Assembly (NCBI GenBank): GCA_020442505.1
Contig: JAGRJZ010000107.1
Span: forward strand, 1 to 19,113
Reading direction: 5' to 3'
Length of the DNA: 19,113 bases
Origin: Alphaproteobacteria bacterium
GTDB lineage: Bacteria > Pseudomonadota > Alphaproteobacteria > Micavibrionales > Micavibrionaceae
The notes below the pieces were generated by a model. The model had not been told where the DNA came from. It did not search any database and saw nothing but the letters and a program-made list of their open reading frames with translations. The position numbers and the translations under genes were made by a program. Positions 1-6,384 of this stretch are shown in pieces (position 1 is the stretch's first letter; the number at the start of each line of letters is the position of its first letter).

Positions 1-1521
1 CGTCGAACCCTGCAAGAAGGGCTGGTCGCCTACGACCGCCGTCACGGGTGGCGCGGTCCTCTGGCGCACTGGGATGACATGGAAGACTGGCCCGCGCGTC
101 TGGCCGCCTTTGGGGTTCCCGGTCAGTCGAAAGACTGGCAAAAGGCCGTTGTCCTGACGGTAACCGACAAACAGGCGACGATCGGGTTCGCCGATAAATC
201 CAGAGATACGCTTGCGCTGGAATATTTGAGCTGGGCGCGGCCTCCCCTGAAAAACGGGCTGACGGGCCCGGCGCCCGATTCCGTCCGGTCGGTCCTGAAG
301 CCTGGGGACGTGATCCTGACGGACGAGGTGACGCTTGAAAGCGGTGAAAAGGTGAGGGGCTTGCGACAAATTCCGGCGGTAAACGGCGCGCTGGTGGCGA
401 TGGATCCCCATACGGGCCGCGTTCTGGCAATGGAGGGCGGCTGGTCTTACGAACAAAGCGAGTTCAATCGCGCCACCCAGGCTTGGCGGCAGCCGGGATC
501 GGCCTTCAAGCCTTTTGTGTATCTGGCCGCGCTGGACAAGAACTTTACTCCGGCGACGCTGGTATTGGACGCGCCGTTTGTGATCGACCAAGGGCCCGGT
601 CTTCCGAAATGGCGCCCGTCTAACTACACGAACGAATTTTACGGTCCCACGCCCATCCGGGTTGGCATTGAAAAATCCCGTAACCTGATGACGGTGCGCC
701 TGGCGGATTATGTCGGGATGGACACGGTCGCGGCCTATGCCCACACATTCGGCGTTATGGACGACATGCCGCAGTTTTTATCCTACGCGCTGGGATCTGG
801 TGAAACAACTTTGTTGCGTCTGACGACCGGCTACGCACAATTCGTCAACGGCGGCAAGGAAATTACGCCGTCTCTGATAGACCGGATCCAGGACCGCCGC
901 GGGAAAACGGTTTTCAGCCATGATACCCGTGTATGCGAATATTGTGGCGATCGCGTCGCCTGGACCGGGCAAGAGCCGCCGGTTGTTCCCGACAACCGGG
1001 CGCAGTTGGCCGATCCACGGCGGGTTTATCAAATCGTCTCGATGCTCGAGGGGGTTGTCGAACGTGGAACCGGTGTGCGGATCAAGGAGCTGGGCCGGCC
1101 GCTGGCGGGCAAGACCGGGACGACGAACGAATCCAAAGATGCCTGGTTTATTGGTTTTTCACCCGATCTGGCCGTGGGCGTCTTCGTCGGATTCGACGAT
1201 CCTCATACGCTGGGAAAAAAAGAAACGGGATCTTCCGTCGCGGTGCCGATCTGGAAAGATTTCATGGAAGAGGCCCTGAAAGACGCGCCGGTGGTTCCCT
1301 TCCGCGTTCCGGCGGGGATCCGTCAAGTCCGGATCAATGCGGAGACAGGCGCGCGCGCGGCTCCGGAGGATCGCAAAGTTATATGGGAAGCGTTTCTGGC
1401 GGGAACGGAACCGACGGATAAAATGTATATTCTGGACGGCCAGGGCATAACCGTCACGCCGTCTTTGAACGCCTTTACCCAAGACAACACCGTCACAAGC
1501 GGTACGGGCGGTTTGTATTAG
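1..1521 (+). CDS. mrcA: Penicillin-binding protein 1A, C-terminal part (5' end outside window)
   Basis: Class A penicillin-binding protein, a bifunctional inner-membrane enzyme that polymerises and cross-links peptidoglycan in the periplasm. The reading frame is open from base 1, so the glycosyltransferase domain and the start lie upstream; the in-frame ATG at 79 is internal. The first visible residues (GLVAYDRRHGWRGP) are typical of the linker after the glycosyltransferase domain and lead into a small OB-like region. The transpeptidase domain follows with all three penicillin-binding motifs: SAFK (catalytic Ser codon at 499), SRN (Ser codon at 676) and KTGT (Lys codon at 1111), then the usual 'DAWFIGFSPDLAVGVFVGFD' block. 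The C-terminus has a short polar tail ending at a TAG stop. ettA follows after 32 bp on the same strand. The family call is secure; 1A rather than another class A type rests on overall similarity to alphaproteobacterial proteins. Confidence 0.93.
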   Translation, partial: RRTLQEGLVAYDRRHGWRGPLAHWDDMEDWPARLAAFGVPGQSKDWQKAVVLTVTDKQATIGFADKSRDTLALEYLSWARPPLKNGLTGPAPDSVRSVLKPGDVILTDEVTLESGEKVRGLRQIPAVNGALVAMDPHTGRVLAMEGGWSYEQSEFNRATQAWRQPGSAFKPFVYLAALDKNFTPATLVLDAPFVIDQGPGLPKWRPSNYTNEFYGPTPIRVGIEKSRNLMTVRLADYVGMDTVAAYAHTFGVMDDMPQFLSYALGSGETTLLRLTTGYAQFVNGGKEITPSLIDRIQDRRGKTVFSHDTRVCEYCGDRVAWTGQEPPVVPDNRAQLADPRRVYQIVSMLEGVVERGTGVRIKELGRPLAGKTGTTNESKDAWFIGFSPDLAVGVFVGFDDPHTLGKKETGSSVAVPIWKDFMEEALKDAPVVPFRVPAGIRQVRINAETGARAAPEDRKVIWEAFLAGTEPTDKMYILDGQGITVTPSLNAFTQDNTVTSGTGGLY

Positions 1522-1538
1522 GCTGACAAAATAAAACA

Positions 1539-1544
1539 AAGGAA
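1539..1544 (+). promoter_or_regulatory. Ribosome binding site of ettA
   Basis: AAGGAA lies 9 nt before the ATG at 1554 and supports that start. No promoter or terminator is evident in the 32-bp gap after the PBP1A gene, so the two may be co-transcribed. Confidence 0.6.
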
Positions 1545-1553
1545 TCTACTCTT

Positions 1554-3233
1554 ATGCCTGCTTATCAATATGTCTACGTCATGAACGGTCTGTCCAAAGC
1601 CTATGCGGGGGGGAAGAAGGTTTTGGAGAATATCACGCTGAGCTTTCTTCCCGGGGTAAAGATCGGGGTTCTGGGGCCTAACGGCGCGGGGAAGTCGACC
1701 TTACTGCGGATTATGGCCGGGGTCGATAAGGACTATACCGGGGAGGCCTGGGCCGCCGAAGGCGCGCGGGTTGGGTACCTGCCACAGGAGCCCGCGCTGG
1801 ACGAAGACAAGACCGTACAGGAAAACGTGATGGAGGGGCTGGGCCCGATCAGGGCCAAGGTCGACAGGTATAACGAGATCGGCTTGCTGATGGCCGAGCC
1901 GGATGCGGATTACGACGCGCTGATGGCCGAAATGGGCGAATTGCAAGAAGAAATAGACGCGGCCGAGGGGTGGGAAATCGACCGGGCCGTTGACATGGCG
2001 ATGGAGGCGCTTCGGTGTCCACCGGGGGATTTGTCCGTGACCAATCTGTCCGGGGGTGAACGGCGACGTGTAGCGTTGGCCCGCCTGTTGTTGGAAAAGC
2101 CGGATCTGTTGCTTTTGGACGAACCGACGAACCATCTGGACGCGGAAAGCGTTGCCTGGCTCCAACGGCATTTATCCGATTATCCGGGGACCGTCGTTAT
2201 GATTACGCATGACCGGTATTTTCTGGACAACGTGACTGGTTGGATCTTGGAAATCGACCGGGGAGCAGGCATTCCCTACGAAGGCAATTATTCGACCTAT
2301 CTGGAACAAAAGCGCAAACGGTTGGAACAGGAGGCGCGGGAAGAAAAATCCCGCCAGGCGACTCTGGATCGTGAAATCGAGTGGATTCGTCAATCCCCCA
2401 AGGCCCGGCAAGCGAAGTCGAAGGCCCGGATCAACGCCTATGAAGACTTGTTGGCTCAATCCCAAAAACAGGATGCAAAAACCACCCAGATCGTCATCCC
2501 GACGCCGGAACGCCTCGGCGACACGGTGATCGCAGCCAAAAACCTTTTCAAGGGTTTCGGAGACCGGTTGTTGATCGAGGATCTGTCCTTTAAGTTGCCG
2601 CCCGGGGGAATCGTCGGGGTCATCGGTCCGAACGGCGCCGGGAAATCGACTTTGTTCCGGATGATTACGGGCGGCGAGGCGCCCGATAACGGATCTCTGG
2701 AAATCGGGGAAAGCGTACAATTGGGCTATGTCGATCAAAGCCGCGACGCGCTCGATCCGAACAAATCCGTGTGGGAAGAAATCTCCGGCGGGGTTGATTT
2801 TCTGAAACTGGGAAAGATAGAGGTGCAATCCCGCGCCTATACGGCCGCGTTTGGCTTCAAGGGATCAACGCAACAGCAAAAAGTCGGCTCCCTGTCGGGC
2901 GGGCAAAGAAACCGGGTGCATTTGGCCAAGGTTCTGAAAAGCGGCGCGAACGTGTTGATTCTGGACGAGCCGACGAACGATCTGGATACGGAAACCCTCT
3001 CCGCCCTGGAAGAGGCGCTGGAGCGATTCCCGGGCTGCGTGCTGGTAACGTCCCACGATCACGCCTTTCTCGACCGTCTGGCCACGCATATTCTGGCGTT
3101 TGAGGGGGACAGCCATGTCGAGTGGTTCGAAGGAAACTACGAAGATTACGAGAAAGACTACAAACGTCGCCATGGCAAGGATGCCGACCAGCCACACCGA
3201 ATCAAATACAAGCCGCTTAAAAAGGCGGGTTAA
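1554..3233 (+). CDS. ettA: Energy-dependent translational throttle protein EttA (ABC-F ATPase)
   Basis: Soluble ABC-F family ATPase. In the family's founding member EttA binds the ribosomal E site and gates entry into the elongation cycle according to the ATP/ADP ratio. There are two complete ABC cassettes and no membrane segment. Cassette 1 has Walker A GPNGAGKST (residues 41-49), signature LSGGE (165-169) and Walker B LLLLDEPTNHLD (185-196). Cassette 2 has Walker A at 358-366, signature LSGGQ (447-451) and DEPTND (471-476). The acidic insertion at about 95-140 in cassette 1 corresponds to the EttA 'arm', and the charged helical stretch at about 245-320 to the P-site tRNA interaction linker. 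At 559 residues the length is that of EttA, which together with the arm separates it from Uup, YheS and YbiT. Both catalytic glutamates are present. The gene lies directly downstream of the PBP1A gene. Confidence 0.95.
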   Translation: MPAYQYVYVMNGLSKAYAGGKKVLENITLSFLPGVKIGVLGPNGAGKSTLLRIMAGVDKDYTGEAWAAEGARVGYLPQEPALDEDKTVQENVMEGLGPIRAKVDRYNEIGLLMAEPDADYDALMAEMGELQEEIDAAEGWEIDRAVDMAMEALRCPPGDLSVTNLSGGERRRVALARLLLEKPDLLLLDEPTNHLDAESVAWLQRHLSDYPGTVVMITHDRYFLDNVTGWILEIDRGAGIPYEGNYSTYLEQKRKRLEQEAREEKSRQATLDREIEWIRQSPKARQAKSKARINAYEDLLAQSQKQDAKTTQIVIPTPERLGDTVIAAKNLFKGFGDRLLIEDLSFKLPPGGIVGVIGPNGAGKSTLFRMITGGEAPDNGSLEIGESVQLGYVDQSRDALDPNKSVWEEISGGVDFLKLGKIEVQSRAYTAAFGFKGSTQQQKVGSLSGGQRNRVHLAKVLKSGANVLILDEPTNDLDTETLSALEEALERFPGCVLVTSHDHAFLDRLATHILAFEGDSHVEWFEGNYEDYEKDYKRRHGKDADQPHRIKYKPLKKAG

Positions 3234-3280
3234 CGTTTCTTATCATTTTACGAAATTCGCTTGTTGCGTCCGCTTCGTGC

Positions 3281-3361
3281 TAGAATAGGGTAGCCACGAA
3301 GTGGGCAAAACTTTAATAAAATTTTATCTATTCCGCGATATGGTAGAATAGACGAAATGGG
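3281..3361 (+). repeat. Imperfect direct repeat upstream of the first dotA-like gene
   Basis: TAGAATAG occurs at 3281-3288 and 3344-3351. Each copy is followed by a near-identical block: ACGAAGTGGG at 3296-3305 (after 7 extra bases) and ACGAAATGGG at 3352-3361 (immediately adjacent). A more degenerate form (GGTGAATAGAACG) overlaps the GTG start at 3384. The repeat sits in the AT-rich gap between ettA and the DotA/TraY block. TAGAAT resembles a -10 hexamer in both copies, but no convincing -35 lies at the right distance. It could be paired promoters or a pair of regulator binding sites. The repeat itself is directly visible; its function is inference. Confidence 0.45.
3313..3327 (+). promoter_or_regulatory. 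Possible CtrA-like site (TTAA-N7-TTAT)
   Basis: TTAA at 3313-3316 and TTAT at 3324-3327 are separated by 7 bases, one mismatch from the alphaproteobacterial CtrA consensus TTAA-N7-TTAA. The site is 57 bp before the start of the first dotA-like gene, between the two repeat copies. The local sequence is AT-rich, so a chance match is quite possible. Confidence 0.2.
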
Positions 3362-3383
3362 TCAGGTGTGAGCGAGCGATACG

Positions 3384-6344
3384 GTGAATAGAACGCAACG
3401 GCTTGATATAAAACCAAAAGAGGTTCTGGGCTATATGCTCCTGCCCCGGGTGATCCCCCGGATCGGGGAGCTGTTCGGCTCGGGATTCGGCTGGGTCGCA
3501 TATCTTATGGCCTTGGTCTATGGCACGGTTCGCCTTTTGCCTCCAGGCCACCCTTATCTCAATCCCGCCAATCAGGGTCGCTTCGGAATACGGCACGTCA
3601 TTATCGAAGCTGCGGGGCACTTGATCCTTCGGAGAGAGAATATCGACCAGATCCTGGTGTTCACGGCGCTGCTTTCGGGCATGTTGTTGCTGGTGATTCA
3701 GTTCGTTCTGCTTTTGCTGATGCTGCTGACGTCGCCGGCTTTTGCGGCTATTACGCCGTTGCCGTTATTGTTTACGACCCAACACCCGGAATACGATATC
3801 GCCTTTGTGTTGATGGATAGCGTTTTCGGGATTCCGGATTTATTCAAATCCTGTATCGCCCAGAAAAGCTGTGGCGGCGGAGGACCTTTTCCGAGCCCCT
3901 TTCATACCGGGCTGCACGAGATGTTCCGTTTCTACAGCTTTGCCGTCTTGCTGGTCGCGGTTTTGGTCTTTTTATACTACATCATGGTCGTCGTGGCGGA
4001 AACCGCCAATACCGGCCAGCCCTTCGGTCGCCGCTTTGCGACGATCTGGGCGCCGTTGCGGCTCGTGGTTGCACTGGGGTTACTGGTGCCGATCAATCAC
4101 GGATTAAACTCCGGTCAGTATATCACGCTGTATGCGGCCAAGCTGGGGTCCGGTCTCGCGACGAACGGGTGGGTGGCATTCAACCGTTCCCTGACCGAGG
4201 GCGGCGGGGCGAATTCACTGGGGACCGGGGACAACGAGTCCCTGGTTGCCCGGCCGAAAGCGCCGACGACCGGGGATCTGATCGGGTTTATGTCAATCGC
4301 GCGCTCTTGCAAAGTGCTTTACGAGCATTATACATCGGACGCGGATAAAGAAGATCCGCCCGGGGTTCCGATCAAGATCGACCCGTATCTGGTCAAAAAC
4401 CCGCTACAGGCCAAAAAAGTCTCCATCGGGAGCCCGCCCCGCTGGGACGGCGCTGTTCCGGCCAATAATAACAGCGCGCTCGGCTTTTACAATTACGGGG
4501 ATATTCTTATTCGTTTCGGTCATGACGGCCGCGGGCAAAGCCCGAACGGAAACGACCTTTACCCCTTTGAGAAGGGCGGTGTGAAACCGTTTTGTGGAGA
4601 TCTGATTATTCACACGACATCGGCCTCCGAAACGCTTGAGGGCGTTCAGGACATTCAGGACTATTATTACAATCTGGTTTTGACCTTGTGGGAAGCCGAA
4701 TCGGAGATTGATAATTTTGCCCGGCAGGTTTTGAGTCTTATCCAAACAGAAGAAGGACCCGGTGCTGTCAGTATTAGCGGTTATATTGAGAACCGGTTGC
4801 CAAGCGATATATTCAAGCAAAATTTAATACGTAAGTACGACACTGCCCTAGCGGCAGAAGTCGCGGAGGGTTACGACAACACTTACGGATCGGACGTCGC
4901 CTTTAAGATTCCGGACGCGCTTTTGGACCGCGGCTGGGGCGGCGCGGGAATCTGGTACAACCATATTGCCGAATGGAACGGGGCGTTGTTCGACGCGGTG
5001 CGATATGTTCCTAACCCCTCGAAAATGCCTTTTGTCATGGAGAAAGTCTCGGACCAGCGGCGCAAGGCAAACATGAACGGGGTGCCCAGCGATATGTACG
5101 AGCCCAGCCTGGCGGGCGGGCAACGGGTGCAGCTGGAGGAATGGGAGGTCAAAATCGCCGGAGCCCTCAATAACGCTTATAAGTACTGGGCGGATGACAC
5201 TGCCATCATGCCTGCGGTCTCTCCGAAGAGCGGGGGGATTTTCGTCGATACGATTGGCGCGATCTTTGGGATCGACGGGCTTTTTGACATGCGGAAGAAC
5301 GATAAGATCCATCCTTTGGCCCAGCTGGCCGCCGTGGGTAAAAGCATTATCGACAACGCAATTAACCATTTGATGGTTGGTCTGGGGCTCTCCTTTTTGG
5401 GGGGGCTGATGTCGCCTTACGGATATGGCGATGCGATTTCTGCGATCAGCCAGTTTTTTACGTCTTTGACGACGATCGGTCTTGCAATCGGGTTTTTGCT
5501 TTATTACATCCTGCCGACTTTGCCGTTTATGTATTTCTTTTTCGCGGTCGGTAGCTGGATCAAAACGATTTTCGAAGCGATGGTGGGCGTGCCTTTGTGG
5601 GCTCTGGCGCATTTACGGATCGACGGGGAGGGGCTACCCGGAGAAAGCGCCATGAACGGTTATTTTCTGATTTTTGAGATTTTTATTCGGCCGATCCTGA
5701 CGATCTTTGGTCTGATCGCCGGGATCGTTATTTTTACCGCGATGGTTAGAACGTTGAACGGCGTGTTCGATATCGTAGTCTCCAATGTTGGTAAATACGG
5801 TATCGCGGATAACGAGGACGCCACGGGAACCACCGTTATCGGCGATATGTTCGGTTTCAATCGTGCCGCGGTCGACGAGTTTTTCTACACGATTTTATAT
5901 GCTCTGATCGTCTATATCATGGCGACGGCTTCTTTTAAGATGATCGACCGGGTCCCGCAAGGGATTCTCCGCTGGATGGGTGCCGGCGTCAGTTCCTTTA
6001 GCGACGATCGCGATGATCCAACGGAGAATCTAACGCGCATGGCCGCCTTCGGGGGTGCGTCCGTTGCCGGCCAGGCCGTTAGCGTCTTGTCCCAGGGGGC
6101 GAATCTGGGCGGTCAGGGGCTAGCCGGGATTATGGGGCTTGGCCCCGCTAACACGACGAAGGGGCGCCTGGTGCCGGGTAAGGAAGAGTCTCCCGCGCCT
6201 AGCGGCGGTGGTTCGCCCGGCATCGGTCGAGCCGGCCAGGCTGCTTTGCCTGGAGGTACTCAGAACCCGTCGCTTCCGGGGGGAGGTGGTTCTTCCTCGG
6301 GCGTTGGTCGGAGCGGAAGAAATTCGAGGAATAATCAGAATTAA
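3384..6344 (+). CDS. DotA/TraY-family polytopic membrane protein, paralogue 1 of 3
   Basis: Large membrane protein of the DotA/TraY family, whose known members are inner-membrane channel or scaffold components of type IVB secretion and conjugation systems. The GTG start is supported by alignment with the starts of the two paralogues downstream. Residues 1-90 form an N-terminal module with RLLPPGHPYLNPANQGRFG at 50-68. A long hydrophobic stretch (about 89-116) ends in the signal-peptidase-like site SPAFA|A (121/122). Family blocks follow: membrane segment about 186-206, WAPLRLVVALGLLVP (222-236), GLNSGQYITLYAAKLGSGLATNGW region (240-263), a large variable domain (264-640), HPLAQL (643-648), and the C-terminal membrane bundle with EAMVGVPLWALAH (731-743) and RIDGEGLPG. 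Cys157/163 and Cys309/404 may form disulfides. The last 55 residues are a low-complexity Gly/Ser/Pro/Asn tail missing from the other copies. The family call is firm; the specific role is unknown. Confidence 0.85.
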   Translation: MNRTQRLDIKPKEVLGYMLLPRVIPRIGELFGSGFGWVAYLMALVYGTVRLLPPGHPYLNPANQGRFGIRHVIIEAAGHLILRRENIDQILVFTALLSGMLLLVIQFVLLLLMLLTSPAFAAITPLPLLFTTQHPEYDIAFVLMDSVFGIPDLFKSCIAQKSCGGGGPFPSPFHTGLHEMFRFYSFAVLLVAVLVFLYYIMVVVAETANTGQPFGRRFATIWAPLRLVVALGLLVPINHGLNSGQYITLYAAKLGSGLATNGWVAFNRSLTEGGGANSLGTGDNESLVARPKAPTTGDLIGFMSIARSCKVLYEHYTSDADKEDPPGVPIKIDPYLVKNPLQAKKVSIGSPPRWDGAVPANNNSALGFYNYGDILIRFGHDGRGQSPNGNDLYPFEKGGVKPFCGDLIIHTTSASETLEGVQDIQDYYYNLVLTLWEAESEIDNFARQVLSLIQTEEGPGAVSISGYIENRLPSDIFKQNLIRKYDTALAAEVAEGYDNTYGSDVAFKIPDALLDRGWGGAGIWYNHIAEWNGALFDAVRYVPNPSKMPFVMEKVSDQRRKANMNGVPSDMYEPSLAGGQRVQLEEWEVKIAGALNNAYKYWADDTAIMPAVSPKSGGIFVDTIGAIFGIDGLFDMRKNDKIHPLAQLAAVGKSIIDNAINHLMVGLGLSFLGGLMSPYGYGDAISAISQFFTSLTTIGLAIGFLLYYILPTLPFMYFFFAVGSWIKTIFEAMVGVPLWALAHLRIDGEGLPGESAMNGYFLIFEIFIRPILTIFGLIAGIVIFTAMVRTLNGVFDIVVSNVGKYGIADNEDATGTTVIGDMFGFNRAAVDEFFYTILYALIVYIMATASFKMIDRVPQGILRWMGAGVSSFSDDRDDPTENLTRMAAFGGASVAGQAVSVLSQGANLGGQGLAGIMGLGPANTTKGRLVPGKEESPAPSGGGSPGIGRAGQAALPGGTQNPSLPGGGGSSSGVGRSGRNSRNNQN

Positions 6345-6384
6345 TAATTTAAAAACGATACGGCTAGAAATTTAAAAATAGATT
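6345..6384 (+). other. AT-rich junction between dotA-like genes 1 and 2
   Basis: This 40-bp gap is almost entirely A and T, with TTAA tetramers at 6349-6352 and 6372-6375, unlike the GC-richer genes on either side. No Shine-Dalgarno sequence precedes the ATG at 6385. The A/U-rich leader would allow initiation through ribosomal protein S1 or by coupling to the upstream gene. No terminator hairpin is visible. Confidence 0.4.

Noticed and set aside
3281..3286. TAGAAT at 3281 or 3344 as a firm -10 promoter element for the dotA-like block
   Set aside because: No -35-like hexamer lies at 16-18 bases from either copy, so it is kept only as part of the repeat.
3294..3304. CCACGAAGTGG as a terminator after ettA
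   Set aside because: A 4-bp stem with a 3-base loop is too weak and is not followed by a proper T-run.
4848..5612. A 254-codon antisense open frame inside dotA-like gene 1, and similar ones at 2172-2828 and 13238-13873
   Set aside because: These are frame shadows of GC-rich coding DNA with biased composition and no recognisable motifs.
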